Shown in pieces: positions 13,488 through 27,845 of a stretch of DNA of 64,000 nt (its first letter is position 1; each line of letters begins with the position of its first letter). Origin of the DNA: Acridotheres tristis (taxonomy: Eukaryota > Chordata > Aves > Passeriformes > Sturnidae); contig CM072892.1 of NCBI GenBank assembly GCA_037013685.1, positions 3,720,001-3,784,000 on the forward strand, read 5' to 3'. The notes below the pieces were generated by a model. It was not told the origin of the DNA, ran no database searches, and saw nothing but the letters and a program-made list of their open reading frames with translations. The position numbers were made by a program, and so were the translations under genes.

Positions 13488-16400
13488 GTATGTGACATTG
13501 GGCAAATCCTGGTTTTTGATGCTCCTGAGTGGAGAACAACTCGGGTATTGCTGCTGATTTACCTTGCTGCCAGTTTATTCTGTGCTTGTAGAATAGTTTT
13601 GTTTAATGAAGAGGCTGCAGTGGATTTGCTTTCTAGGGTATATAGCTATAATCCAGTTACCTGTTTAAAATAATCTATAAGATCAGGTATGAGATAATGT
13701 GACCTTCCTGCCCCAGTTCAGAATGCTGGCTGTCAGTGCTGACTGTTTCATCCAAGCCATAGAGTACACAGGGGGTAAAACCACAAAAAGTATTTTAGTT
13801 TCTTTCTCACTGGAGTGATATTTCTTTCCTCTTCAGCAAGATAACTGACATGCTATAAAAAATGTCCTGATCCCTTTGGGCCTTTCATTTTTCTTGCTAA
13901 TAGTGATACTGTACAAATTTTTAACTGAAGTTTAGTGTGAGTGAAGGAGGAAGAGCAGCAAAGTTAATATATTAACATAGTAACATGTTAATGTCTAGGA
14001 CTGTCCAGGTCAGAATTCTGGTGGTAGAACATATTTCAGGCTGCAAAAGATCTTCCTACCTCTCTTTTCAAAGCCTTTTTCTTAAAAGCAAGAAGTGAGT
14101 AGAGTTTATGCTGAACTGGAGGGGGAGTGATGTGCTGGCACACTCACACAAGAGGATGGTTTGTATGAAATGTACCTCACTGAAATATCTCTTGGGACAG
14201 AGAGAATCTACACCGTGCTCAGAAATGTGTTGTCTGACTTGGACCAGGAGAAGAATGTTGTTTAATACATAGTATGGGATTGTTTTCTTTTCTAATACAC
14301 GCCATACACAGTATGTGCCTAAACTTCTCAAAATACCCAATATCAGAACTTGTTCTCTTTGAACATTGTGTAGGGCTTTCCTGCTGCTGGTAAATGTGGA
14401 GTCTTTTGGATTAAAAGTTACAGTAAATATTTTTCAGTGTTTCTGGTATCAAAATGAAAGCTTTTGTGAGTTAAATCTTGCTGGTGAAATCAACCTTCAG
14501 AATAGACCTGTAGTATATGTTGGTAATTCTAGTTTGTTGCTTAAAATGTAACAAATGGGGAAGAAATGTTTTTTGCATAGTGGATGAAAATATACACATG
14601 TTCTCACTGGATGATCTTAAGCATTTAGACTGCAGATAGTATTTCAGCATTTGAGTTGCAAAATATTTAAACACCTGGCAGGCACCACAAGGAATCTGGT
14701 TAATGTTCATCTGTGGTGTTACTGTAGTGCAGATAAAATATGTGTGCTGTACCAATTAGTGTCCTTATAAAGATAGCAGAGGATCTGGGACATTAAAGCC
14801 TTTCTTCTGAGCTTTTGGATTCGGGTAGATGTGTCAAGCTGAATGTATTTTGCACTTTCTCTGAACCCTTAGAAAAGAGCTTTTGTGTATTTGTGCTGCT
14901 GTCTGGGGCAGGGCTGGTGGATGTGTGCCAGAACAGTGGTGCAGTGGCTCTCAGTGATGCTCTTTCCATGCACAGAAAGAACACTTATATTTTAAAGATG
15001 CTGTCATCAGCTTTTCTCACAACTTAGGCACCAGAGCCTGAATTGTTTTACTGAGAATTGTTTCTGCGTGTAACTTGTGTAAATGGCTGAAGAAACACAG
15101 GCTAATAAAGAGTGAGCTGCTTAGTTCTTAGAAAATAATGGGCAACTTGACCTCAAAAGTTTACTTGTGCTCTCAAGTCTTTCAGTCTTAACTTGTATTT
15201 AAGAAAGATAAACCAGCAGAAACTTGTGCTGCTTAGGGTGTTAACAAGTTTCTTCCCTTTACATCCTTCATTTTAACTTTTCAGGTACCAATTTTCTGAT
15301 TTGTTCTGCTTGTCTGTCACTGTAAACTGAATCTGTGAATAAAAAGACAAGTGTAGAGTACTGATGCTTTTTGGGTGGTGGATTTTGCAGAGTGGGAGAA
15401 GCCCTGGCTGCCTCCATTGGTTTTGTCTGTGACAAATGGAGGCTTGAATGAGGTGCATGACTGGTTTTGTGCTGATTGCATTAATGCAGCAGCTCAAGAA
15501 CTGTAGCTGTCACCAATTTCAAGTTCATGTGTCAGCCTGAGCACTGCAATAGATGGTAAGAGGATGCTTGTCATGTTCCATTGTCCCTGCTGTGCAGGTG
15601 TCAAGGACAGCTGGAGTAGCAATGGCTTCAGTAGTAAATTTAGCTGAGCTAATTGCATATGAATCACTGCCTTTTGTTTTTTCCACTGAGCACTTGTTTT
15701 GCCGCTCTGCCTTCTGAGGTGCTGAAGAAAATTCAGAAATGTTTGGCCTTCTGAGGGTATATGGGTGTATTTAGGAGAAAAGCAGTGCACAGGGCAGTAA
15801 GTCTCGAGTTTTTTCAGAGTTGTTGAAATACAGAGGCATCTCTTCAATGTTATGCACTGGACTTTAAAACCTATTTTATTAACTCTGTGCTTAGGCACCA
15901 TTCAGTAAATTTTGTGGAGTCTCCAATTTGACAAAAATCAGACCATTTGAGATGGAGTTTTTCCAGCATTGTCGAAATTGGATTGACTGTAAAAGAGAGC
16001 TGAAGTCTCTTCTCCTGTCCTAAGCTTGTCTGTGTGGACATGTCTGGAGTAGGAGTTTGGAGAATGGGGGACTGTGAGCCTTCATAACTGCATATGGATC
16101 TTTCTTAAGATACTAATAATCCCCTTTGCTGAATTAGAGAGTTCCTTTCAAAATCATCACATCACAGGAGAGGCCATTCCTTGCCTCTTGACCTGAGTCT
16201 CATGATGAAGAGGAAGGTTTACCAGTCATGATAACAGAATTTGTGAAAACCTTCCTCTGACTACCAAACTCACAGTTGTTAGTTTGCTGTTGGCTCATCA
16301 TAAAATAGTTAGGGTTGGTGAGTTTTATTTTCAAGCTATTGGAGCTGTTTAACAAAGTTAGAGGTCAGTTGTAATGCTTATTTCATTTGATTGAGTTATG

Positions 16401-17659
16401 CATGAAAACAACAGTTAACACAATATTTAATTCTGTGAAACTCCAGTCAGTGTCTGTTGGTGTCTGAAATGATGACAGGGCTTACTTGGGCAGAAATTTT
16501 CCTGTAGGTGTTGAACTTGTGGTGAGAGTGGGATAAAAGGTTGTCTTTAGAATAACCATCTGGGAATTATGGGATGCTGAACTGGACTTCACTGCGTTTT
16601 GGGAGGAGTAGGGGAGGCTTTCATAAGGGTTTTTTGTATTTTGGGAGTTTGTGACTTTTTTTTGATTGGGGATATTTGAGTCTAAGAGGGAAAGAGGTGT
16701 CTGACTGAAAACGGAACCAGCTTAATATCACTGGAATAATACTTGAGGACAGTATGTTTTTCTTACAGTTCTTAAGCAGGTCAATAATGTGCTATCAAAA
16801 TAAAACCATATGATCCAAATTTCTGCAAAGTGTGGATGTTCCTGTTCCAGTCCACCTCCAGTCTCTTTGAGTCCATAGATCACCAGGTTAACACCTGTCC
16901 CTGTACAAGCACAGGTGAATCTTCTCTCCTCTTTGCTCCTCTTCATGACCATCCCTGGCTTCTTGCTGGATGTTGTTACTTGGGATTCTTTTTGTGGAGC
17001 AGTGGGAGAAAACTCCCCCTGTCCCATATGAGAGGTGCTGGCATTAACACTGAGCTCACTAGTGTCACTGGAAACTCTGATCTTGGAATCTCCCAAGACT
17101 TTGGCTCTGCAAGCATTTAGATTTCTCTGCTGGCTTCTGATGCTTCAGAATTATTTCCATGGGTGTGAAGTTTGGAGAAATGAAGACGGGACTTACTGTG
17201 CATTTGAATTACTTGAGGTATGGCATTAGGAAGCAGGAATTGTTGACAATAGCCCTCCAGGATTCCCTAGGATTACTCTGAAAACATGACTGAATTCCCT
17301 TGTTACAGTGTGGATGGTAATTGAGACTTTCCAAAGTATTCAGTCCATGGGCAAGAGAATGTCACTGCTGAGCATTGGAAGTAATCCTTTTTAACAAGGG
17401 AATGTTGTGCTTTGCTAAGTGATTGCATGTGTAATAGTGACTCCAGAAAAGATTCCAAATGCCTTTTGAATTGCTGAAGACTTGAAAAACCCCACCTTTA
17501 ATACCCTTTTATGGTGGTGTGTCTTGGTATTTATTATGTCTGTCTTCCTTAGGATCAAAGTTTTCCTTTGGTAACCTGTGGTAGATAAAGGCAACCTATT
17601 TTCTCCCCTATGAAATTACTATTTCAAGCTGACTGAGGAAGATCTCTCAGACTTCCAAG

Positions 17660-18140
17660 TCCAATTACCTGCCGGGTTGGCTTCTGCTTTGTGCTATCAC
17701 AACAGCAGCTTGGATAGTCACTGGCTGGGTTCCTGCAGCTCTAATCAAGTTTCCTGCTGCTGCTGGAGAAGAACAAAACACAGCCATACGAATAATTATT
17801 AGGTCGGGGAGAGAGCTGCAATTTGTGCTTTGAGTGACGAGAGAAAATGAAAGTATAGGATTCTTGTGATTAGTTATCTACTGGAGATATTGCATCTGCT
17901 TTGACGTACTTTGAATTGGGAGTAAAAAGGCCACAAATCCTTTTGGCACTGACAGCTTTTTGGTGTTCATTCTGAATGAGAGCTGTAGAGCTCAGCTGCT
18001 GTTGGGAGGATGCTGTGTCTGTCAGTGGCTTCTCTGTTTCCTGTTGGGCTTATTTATGGTCTAATCAGTTCATGGAGCACTAATTTGTTCTGAAGTAACT
18101 TAATCGCATAGGTGTCTCGAGAGCCCTGCCTTGTGCACGG
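17660..18140. promoter_or_regulatory. Candidate conserved non-coding stretch in intron 2
   Basis: The stretch is non-repetitive and keeps a cluster of CpG dinucleotides (CCGGG, ACGAAT, GTCGGGG, GACGAG, TGACGTA, ATCGCAT) in an intron that is otherwise CpG-poor. It also has homeodomain-type AATAATTATTAGG and E-box-like sequence. CpG survival with TF-like words is what long-constrained enhancers look like, but constraint cannot be shown from one sequence. Confidence 0.2.
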
Positions 18141-21100
18141 GCAGCTTTTTCTTGGCTCAACAGACTGAGTCTGCTTGAATAATAGTTTCCTTGGTATAAT
18201 GTCCTTTTCTTCCATTAAATGAGCATCATCTTAACATGCTAACTCCCTACCCCTGTGCCCTTGGAAATAGCAGGGAATGGTTAGGCAGGAGAAAATGGTT
18301 ACACCAATTTTGCTGGTAAGGCTGAATAAATAACAACTTGGTTTGGAACCCTCCCTCCTGAACTTTTGGGTCCTGTTGAGCGGAATACATGTCAAAGGTT
18401 TTGGAAAGTCATTTTATAGTGTTTTGTAACAAAACCCAGATGTTTAGTGAAGGAAGGGGAATTAAAAATTGCTGAGGTCTACAACAATTATTTTTTTATG
18501 ACTTAAAGTTGCTTTTTGTTTTCATGCTTTCCCTTCAGAGGATTAAAAAAAAAAGATCAAAAAATGCTTTCCTTGTAAACTCTCTTTAAACTACATCTGC
18601 ACTAAATCAATATTTTAGAGCTGATTCTACTTGAATGTGGTGCCCTTTGAAAGCAGAGGAAGATGCAGTGATCACCAGGGCTGGTGTCAAGAAACTCGGG
18701 AATATTTCATTTCCCCATACGCTTCCCCTTGGCTTCCCACAGGGAGCCAGGCTGTGGAAGCACTGCTGTGCAGGATCTGTCACTTTGCAGCTTCCTTGAC
18801 CATGTCAGAAATAACCTGGGGAGTTTGGGCTTGTGACAATGCAGAACCAGGGAAAGAAGAGGCTACACCTCAGCTGAGGTTTAAATGCTGTAGTGTAAGG
18901 TCAGACACTGCAAATCCTGCTGTCCATCACAGAATATCCTCGTTTTTTTGTGCCATGGGAAAAGCCACGAGTAGGATTTGTACTGGAGATGGCAGAGCCA
19001 CTTGTTTCACTGGAAAATGAAAATTTCACAGCTTGAGCTTAATGTAGCATGACTTGTTTAAAACTGTCTTGTTCCAGTTTGGCTGGTTCCTGCGTGCTTT
19101 CCCACTGTTCCCCAGAATTTAGAGTGGAGATTTTGGACCACCTGTAGTGGTGAAGCTCTGTCCTGTTTCTTATTTATTCTGTTTGGACTCTCAGTCGGCT
19201 GGAATAGATGTGGTCTTAGAAGTGCATGTCTCCTGAGAGCTGGGCTGCTCTGAGCTTCCTAAAAAACTCCCTAGTCTGCTTTTGGATCAAATGAAGCTGC
19301 ATGGCCTGAGCACAGATAGTATTTCTGCCTGTGTGGTGGTGCTGCCTTTGGAACTTGTCAGGGATAACTCACCCTGCAAGCTGGCAGTACTGAGGGAGAT
19401 TCTCGTTACAGTGGTAGGGATCTGCTGTGGTGTTCCAGGTGTTTGGGTGGGTTGTGCTGGGGCACAGTTGGGAACAGCCCCTGGTGACTGCTGGGGCTTG
19501 TGTCCAACCATAAGAGCCTGGGACTGTCAGCATCTGTAATGCAGGAATGCCTCGTCTCTGTATAGGTTGTTTCATGCTCAAAAGAAAATGCTACAACAAG
19601 GGGAACGTGGCAGCTGATGATGGATATGCTTTTCCTGTTATCTCGAATGAAATTGTCTTAAATGGATGGAACATTGTGTTTTCCAAAAGTCAGGTAGTGC
19701 ATACTCAGTGTGGAATTGCTCTCCTGGAACAGGGGAGTTGGAACTGCATCAAAGAGGAGATGAGAGTTCTCTGCTCCGAGGCTTTGTTGAGAGGGGCAAT
19801 TATTTTGAAAACACAGAAAGCAATTGAAGCATCATGGGCCAACAGTAACTTTTCAAAGAAACAAACAGCTGCTATTCCTGTTTTACAAATTAGAAAATAG
19901 TTGTTTTCCAGAGTGCTTAGAGATTTTGTTGATGGAAAGAACAAAATCTAAATATTTCTCTTTTTGGGAGTCTCTTATGACTCCATCTGTAAAATGAGTA
20001 ATGTTATCTGTTTGCCAAGAGAAGAACTAAGAGGGGTGACTCTCTTGTGACATTCAAAGATTCCTCTTTCCACTCTGTAGGTCTCTTGTCTGAGACATGT
20101 TTATGCTTTCTGCTGGATGTAGATTTACTTTGTGTTGAGATCCTGCTGGTTTGCTCCTATTCCAACACCAAAGACCTCACAAATATTTTAGGAGAGAACA
20201 GGGAGTACTTTATCCTGATAATCTCTTTTGAAGGGATGTATCCCCAGCAATGTGCTTGTGGTGGTGCTTCATTGGCTGGCTGCTCCAAGCTCTGTGTGCA
20301 GAAATTCTCTGGCAGTCATAAAGCAATTCAGAATTCTTTAGCACTGTGGCTTTATTTCTACAAGATCATTAACTTTTTTTTAAATCATCCCTGAGGTGTC
20401 CTTCCATGAAAACAGACGAGTCCAGCCACTGGAGCTGCATCAGGGCTTGTACTTAGGTGACTTCTGTGGCAGACCGAGTGTGTTCTGCAGAGACTTGCCT
20501 TGAAATTCTGCATATCTCTTGTCCACAGTGATTCTGCCAGTTCTTCAGGAAGTTCTGGACTCTGCAGATGCCTGCTGGGAGATAATGCTTGTGGTAATCT
20601 ATACTTTGGCCTTCTAATTTCAGTAGCAGCAGATGCCTATCACTTTGACGGGAGGAAGCTCATCAAAGGCCCAGCACTGCCAGCTTGCTCTCCTCTTCAG
20701 TCTTCTGTTTTCCCCCAGCTCTGAGGGATTTCTCTTCCACTGAGTTCACCACAGCCAGGGAATGATGGATGCTTTCTTCTCTGCTTTTTGATACCAGCAG
20801 GCAGGGAGGGGTATCATTCCCCGGCCACCTGAAAAACTCTGGACTTGATGCACTGAGCTCAGGATTGCACATTTCCTGGGAACTCTCACTCTGGGGACGG
20901 TGGCTTGAGAGCAAGGCCAGTGTCTGAACAGTGATCTGTCTCATCAGGGGTCATCCTGAATTGCTGCACTCTCAGCTTTGGATGTTGACAACAGCTACCA
21001 CTTCTGTGGTCCCCTAGACTTTCCTGGGAACCTCTCCTGTTTTGTAAGTCTAAGATACTGAGAGATGCTTTTCTTTCTTTTGCCCTAACCCAGGATAAGA

Positions 21101-24100
21101 AAAGGGGAATCAAGTACATGTTTGATTTCTCTGTGTTTAGTTTTCTTTCATGAAGCTCATGTGGTCAAAGAAGCTCTGGTTCCAGGGCCTGTAGCTGAAC
21201 AAGTGTGTTTCTCCTTCTAGACTTCACAACTGATCAAAGGCTTGGATGACAAAGCACTCCCAGCTTGCAGCTTGGATATAACTGTTGTGTCTAAAACAAT
21301 TCTGTTCAGCATTGGTTAGGGGTGTTCTTGAGCAGGGGAATCTGAAAAGAATATGGAACTTGCCTGGTGAGATAAACCACATTTTATACTTGCACTACAG
21401 CAATGCAAGTTTCTGGATTTTATTGCTAACCTCAAATCCTATAGAAGTTTAACTGAAGAGATGCTTTGTTTTGTAGTATCAGACAACCTCTGAAAATCAG
21501 GGCATGCACATGTACACCCTGGATGACCAGGGAATTTCTGAACCTCTAGCAGCTTGCTTGTTCTTCAGCTCTTTGGGAAATTCTGTGGAAGCTGTTCTTT
21601 GGGTAGTGAGTTACAGCCTCTGAGGATCAGAGCTTCTGTTCCCTTCCCCAGACAGTGTTTTCCTAACAGTGCTGTTACTGAAACTTTATTTCAGCTGAAT
21701 GAGTCCAGAACTCCAGAAGAGGTAATTCAAGAGATCGTATGGTTCAGGGAAGGTGAGGGAGAGGTGCTTTTTTTGTGCTGCAGGTTTTTAGAGAGTTTGT
21801 GAGTGTTACTAAAGCACAACTGCCTCTGTACTGCATAAATGCAAATAAAATTGTGTGAATTATCAAAAAACCCTTCAGCAGTTATGGGCTGCTTTCTGCA
21901 GTTTGCAGCTTTGAGGCACTGGACTTTATATATACAGTTTTGAATTTTCTACAGAGGTTTGGAGGGAATGTTGAACAGGACAGTGAGAGCAAATGCACAA
22001 AAGCTGGAAGGGGGCCTGAAAGAAATTTTGGGGAGGCTTTGTGGATTATTTTGACTTGTAGCCTTCCTGTAAAGGCATTTATCCTTAAAAACTTTGGACA
22101 ATATGCTACAAAGTAAAACATGCAGAAGCTTTTCCTCCTCCCTGTTGTCTCTACATTAGCATTTGGTTTCCCACACCTCTGTCTCTGCTTCAGCCCACCA
22201 AAGAATCTTCCAGTGCTGAAGGTCAGGGATGAGGCAGTGCCTTGGTGGTCCAGGTGGGAGGGAGGCAGGGAGGGACAAAGCTGACCTTGCTTCTCAGCAT
22301 GGGCAGCTGCTCCCAGTTTGTTCCCAAAGAAAAGCTGGCCTTGGAAAGCTGGATTGCGAAACTTGCAAAAGCACATCAAGTGTTCTCCTTAACTCATCCC
22401 TCCTCCTCAGAGCTTTCTCAAATCTTTGTTTGGTGTTTTGTCACAAAAATTGACTCTGTTGCTACTTGAGTGTAATAAATAAACTGCAGAAGTCAAAACA
22501 AAATGTTTGCAGTTTTGTTGGAGAGACAGCCCATACTGAATGTCTTAAAATATCCCTGTGTTATGATCTTGCCTGTTACTGGAAACTAACTCTCTAACTC
22601 TCGTTTCCTTGGTTAAAAATACCTTGGTTATTTAATGTTGTCTCTTGGTATCTTTGCAGTGTAGTAGCAAATACTGCTGGGGTTGAAAGTATCACTTTGC
22701 CATTATGTGATGCATATAAAAACAAGGCTCTTTGTGAGGAACCTTTCTTCATCTCCAGATGAAGATGTACTTGCTAAATGTAGAGATAGGGCTCTGATTT
22801 TTCTCTGACTGCTGAGAAATTTTGTGTAGAAATCCTCTGATTGAAATTGAGCCATAATGGTAAATGAAAATCTGTATGTGCATACCAAATACAGCATGAC
22901 AAGGGAGAACACAGTGTGGCACTATGAATGCATTGAGGTTTCTCCAGGCTCAAGTAGTAACTGATTTTTACTTGGTGGCAGTGAGTTACCTCATTTAGCC
23001 TTAAAAACACTGAACCATTTTGAAACAGGAGTATGGAGGCGCTTTCCTTTGTGAGAGGCTTTGATGGCTTCAAACATCTGTGAGAAGGAGATTTTGAAGT
23101 TTGACAACTGATACTTCTGCCTCAGGTTGCATTGGGGCTGTGCAAAGGCTGGGAGGTGATAGCTGCCTCTACAAATGGATGTTGGAGTTTCCCTGGAGCT
23201 GTAATCCATTCTGTTCCAGCGTTCACCAGGTAATGCTTGGCTGCAGCATTGGTGGTGGAGCAATAATGTGAATTGCATGGTTCTGTGTGCTGCTGTGCCA
23301 GCAGCTCCTGCCTGTGGAGAAAGCAGTGTCAGGGTCCTGGGGGCTGAGACTGGAGCCTGTGTTGGAATATTTGCTCTGAGCAGGGAGATGCTGAAGGCTT
23401 GGCTGTGCAGGTTTGGGCTGTGCAGGGTCAGTGGTGGCTCAGCTGGGCAGCACGTGCTGGTTTAGAGCACATGGATGTGTTCAAGGCTGCAGTGACTCAC
23501 ATGTGTCCAGGACATCATCTCGATATCTTAGTTGTTGATACAACCCTGGCTGAAGGTCACTCCAGAAGGAACTGTAGCCAGTTTGTGTACATGGGATATT
23601 TGACAACTTGGGAGCCTCATGTAATCCATTGTCCTTCAGTCATTTTTCTGCCAAAACCTTGAGTGTCTGCAGAGTCATTTTCTGAACTCCTGCCAAGATT
23701 TGGGTACTCTTTGTTTTGAAGTCAGGGAAGTTGTCTTCAAGGAAATGTCATATCCAGAATCATTTATTAATTGTGCAAAAATGGTGCATAGGCTGTCTTT
23801 TAGCAGTACTTTCCCAGCTTTCACTTGCCTACTTGTGAAATGTGTTGTTAGCACCAGTAGAAGTTCATAAATCACAGATTTAATCTGTGTATTTAATCAG
23901 CCTGTCCAGTGTTCCAGGATTATCTCAGTCTTGTATTTCTCAGGCTTGATTAACAGGAAGGAGACAGCACTTAGGACACTTGTTACAGGTACACGATGTC
24001 TCCTCTTTATCACTTACATAACTTTTTTTTTTCCTATTGTGTATCAATGTGTATTTGGAGAACAGTGAAGATAAAAAGTCGATTTTTTTTAAAAACAGAA

Positions 24101-26774
24101 ATCCTCCTCATACAAATATTATGTACTCAGTCTCCAGACTGGCAAAAGCTTGCACATTTATTTGCCTTGATGGTTTACTGTCTATGTGCTTTCTTTGTTT
24201 ATGCATTGATCTAGATACCGTGTTCCTCTTATTACTGAAATAGATGAGCAGTGTTAAAGAAGACATAGAAACTTGGGAGGGGGAATGTAATTTACAATTA
24301 TAATTCTTTCTCATGAAGTATTCACTACTTTTAAATCTATTTATGTAGTGCCTGCTAACTATAGCCAGTATGATGATGATTGAATGCTTTTTCATGCAGA
24401 CTCGTGGAGACTTGAAGTGGAATAAGATTCACCTTTGGAATTCACTGAGATGACTTTGTCAACAGCAAGAAATTGCATGCAAAGTGAAAAGGCCAAGAAT
24501 GTGCTGAATATTTTGGCATTATCAGTACTGTATTAATCTAATTTCTGATTTTGCCTTGCTGGACTAGTTCTCTATTAATAGTTTCTTATACCAAGAGTAT
24601 GTTTTGTTCTACACTGGGGGAAAACACCTTGCCTTGAAAATAGGGGTTGTGGTTATATTAAAGCACTTTTGGCAGAGACTAACATTAACTAACACCTGTC
24701 TGAGGCAGGTTGTGTCTCCTTGTCAAGGGGCAGATGGGTTGGTTGTGTGTGTAAACAGTGAGACTTGCTCTCTGATGTGGTGTTCTAGCTGCAACATTCT
24801 TGGGCTGGGATTTAATTCCAACTTTTACTAGGATGTTAAAGCATCAAAAAGTGAAACTGTGAAGGGGTTGAATTGAACTCTTTGATAACTGACATACAGA
24901 ATCTGGCTGTGATGTAGTTGTGGAAGGATGTATAGTATGAACTTTTTATCAGAGGATGACATTTAATGTGGAAGTAAACTGATACAGAATCTTGTACTTT
25001 GTCTTCTTCCCCTTATGCATCACCTCCTGTGCATCTTATAAATCCAGACATAATACAGAGTGTAAAGAAGAAATTAATTTTTATTGTTTTGTAAGCCTGG
25101 GTTAAAGTCCTGCTGTTGTTTTCCTTCTTATCAAACCTCCACTCTCCTGTCTCCTGCCACTGACCTGCCCTGTTCCTCTCCTTTGCTCTTTTGTCCCTGG
25201 GAAGTGAGGGACACCAGGAGTCTGGATGTTGGTTTTTGCTTTTTCTGGTTGGCTTATCAGTGAGATGCCTTTGAGCTTTTTAGGAAAACATTGCTGAACA
25301 TTTTCTTTTTGGAAAGAAAAATGTTAAAACTGTACTCATGGGGCTTTAAAAGAGAATTTTCCTTCTCAGTTTGCATTTAATATATAAAACATGTATCCAC
25401 TGTGCTTAGCACTCACTACTGGTGTAGAGCCTTGTTCCTGCTGGAATACACATAAAGTAAAAATAGTCTGGTGTGCTCAGGAATTGTGAGATTTGATGTG
25501 TCCCAGTTTTCATTCGTAACAATCACACTTGCACTGTGTTGGTCTGTCACTCCATGTTGGTAATATTTTGATTTTTATTTCTTTTCTCTTGAGCTGGCAA
25601 AATGAGAACCTTGTCTTTGCCATAGCAAGTTTCTTTGCTGGTCTCTGAACACAAATTACAGCAGTGCACCAACGGAATGGAGGGGATGTATTGCCAGGAT
25701 ATAATATTAGATCCAGAAAAGACTTTTAATAATCTAAAAACGCAGAACTATAAATTTATCTCTTCATAATTTGTTTTGAATGCCTGTGTTCACGAAAGTA
25801 GTTCAGAGCCCTGATGGTTCTGGCTTAAATCCTATAATCTTCACTGACTCCTAGGTTTGAATTTTCATGAATAAACAGATCCTAACTTTAAAGCAGGAAA
25901 TGATAGGATTTTGTTGCATTGCTGTTTGTTCACGTTTCTGTGAAGGGGAATCCTGGCCTAAGAGACATGATTCTGTAATTACAATATTAGTTACACTAGA
26001 TCACCTCTTTCAGCTTTACTGAAAATCACTACTTTTCCCACTTTGCTAAGTGAGGTGCACAGAGACAAGCACTAAAAATTACACGTTACACTTGAAATTC
26101 TTCTGCTGTCTTGATATTTTCCTTGGTACTGAGGCCTTTTGCTGCTGAAGGGAAAAATGTAGGATACATGCTGTTCTTTCATAGCTCTGCTTCCTCAAAA
26201 CTATTATTATTTTCCTTGGAAGCCAGTCTGAGCAGAAAGTGTCAGTCATGGATCTGTGTGTCTGGTGGCACAACATCGATGTGTCATCTCCTAGTGTCAC
26301 AAATAAAATCATCTTTGTAGGTCAGAACAGAATTTCATCTCCTTTCTCCTAGAGTATTTGCACTGGAGAAGCCTCATAGTAACAATTCAGCTTTTTTTTT
26401 TTTTCCTCCAGGAGGAATGTCTGCCTTTTGTTCTTACAACTCCAGCTCGTTGCTCTTTTCTGAATGCCTTCCCCATAAGTGCCGTGTGGGTTTTTTGTTT
26501 GTTTTTCCACTAAAAATAAAAATCTTGAATTAATTTGTGAAATGATGTTTGAACTTCCTAACAGAAGTTTAGTCAGGTTGATGAGCAGTGAGACAAAGCT
26601 GCAATTATCTCTATCTTTGTACTCCCGAGGGGCTTCATTACAGCAGCTCCTCTCTCCCCGCTGCCGTGTCCCGGCAAGGTGAAGTTCAGGATTCAACAGA
26701 CTCAACAAATTATTATTTTCTGTGTGTGTGTAGTATTTCATCCCTGCTGATGGAACATTTAACTGGAGGTTGGG

Positions 26775-26875
26775 GTTTTTTGGTTTTTGTTTTTGTTTTT
26801 TTTTTTTTTTTTTTTTTTTTTTGTTTTTTTTTTTTGGTTTTTTTTTTGTTTTTTTTTTTGTTTTTTTTCTTTTCT
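26775..26875. repeat. T-rich low-complexity tract with G interruptions
   Basis: About 100 bases are nearly all T, broken by single G or GG about every 5-27 bases. It follows a short TG-repeat at about 26721-26732. It creates meaningless poly-Phe frames on the + strand and poly-Lys frames on the - strand. It may be an expanded retroposon tail, but no recognisable element flanks it. Confidence 0.9.
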
Positions 26876-27832
26876 TGCTGTTGTTGTAGTAACAGGAGAG
26901 AGTTCACACAGACCTTGTATTATTGAAACCGACTGGTTTGATCGTGATGTGGCAGAATTATCGACAGTTGTGCTGCATCAGCTCCTCCACTGCTATCAGC
27001 CAAAGACAGGGCACTTGCAGCCCCAAAACAGCTTTAAACTGCTCCATTTCTAATATTGCTTAATGCAGTTGGACAGGCACGTAATGCTCTAACTCTTAAA
27101 GCCTCGTGCTCTAACAACAATTTCATGATGGACTAGTGGGGCTTTAAGCAGGCTTTCCTCAAGTTTTAGATTTGCTGATCCAACCCTGAGGGCAAGTACT
27201 TAATACTTCAGACCCTCCAGAGTTAGTTACACTTGATTGTAATATTTCCTTCTTCAGGTAGTGCTTTGTCTTTTCATAACGCTTAAATCTCCTTTAATAT
27301 GACAATTTTAGCTACCAAAGCTGAGGCTTGAGTGGCAGCACAAAACTGTAATGAGAATACATTTGGTTACAGACACAAAAACTCTCTTACATTTATACAT
27401 TCCACTGCAGAAAATTTTTGCACACCTGTTGTTTCAAGACCCCTTAAACAATGTTTTTTAACAGCTAAATGCTCTTTTATTTTGCTTATGTATTTTAGTA
27501 GGATGTAGTTCTTTTTTCATAGTTATATCTTTGCCAGCATTTAAGTATTGAGTGCAAGTCAGGGGAACTGAATAGTTTATTCATGCATTTATAACTCCTT
27601 GTTAAGGGAATGTCTGTAATACTTTGAAAAGAATGTACTTAAGTAGCTACCTGCAATTCACAGTGCTCTGTGCCTGGAAAGTGAGCTTTAGCTATTGTTC
27701 AATATTTATTTTTAGGAATTGTGGTAATGTGGAGAGGTCTATTCAAAATATTTTACTTGAAAGAGAGTATGTCAATATGTAGATTTGGCAGGATGCAAAT
27801 TCTGGCTTTCTCAGATGCTCTCAGCAAGGAGT

Positions 27833-27845
27833 GGGGGGGGGGGGG
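27833..27845 (+). repeat. G13 homopolymer
   Basis: Thirteen consecutive G on the + strand inside intron 2. The exact length in the genome is uncertain because such runs are error-prone in sequencing. Confidence 0.85.

Noticed and set aside
18631..19020. 129-codon + strand frame in intron 2
   Set aside because: No recognisable motif, no splice or promoter context, and AT-rich intron around it.
21882..22379. 165-codon - strand frame in intron 2
   Set aside because: No domain or family resemblance; the length is within chance for 30 kb of intron on six frames.
26588..26926. Poly-Phe (+) and poly-Lys (-) frames
   Set aside because: They are produced entirely by the T-rich low-complexity tract.
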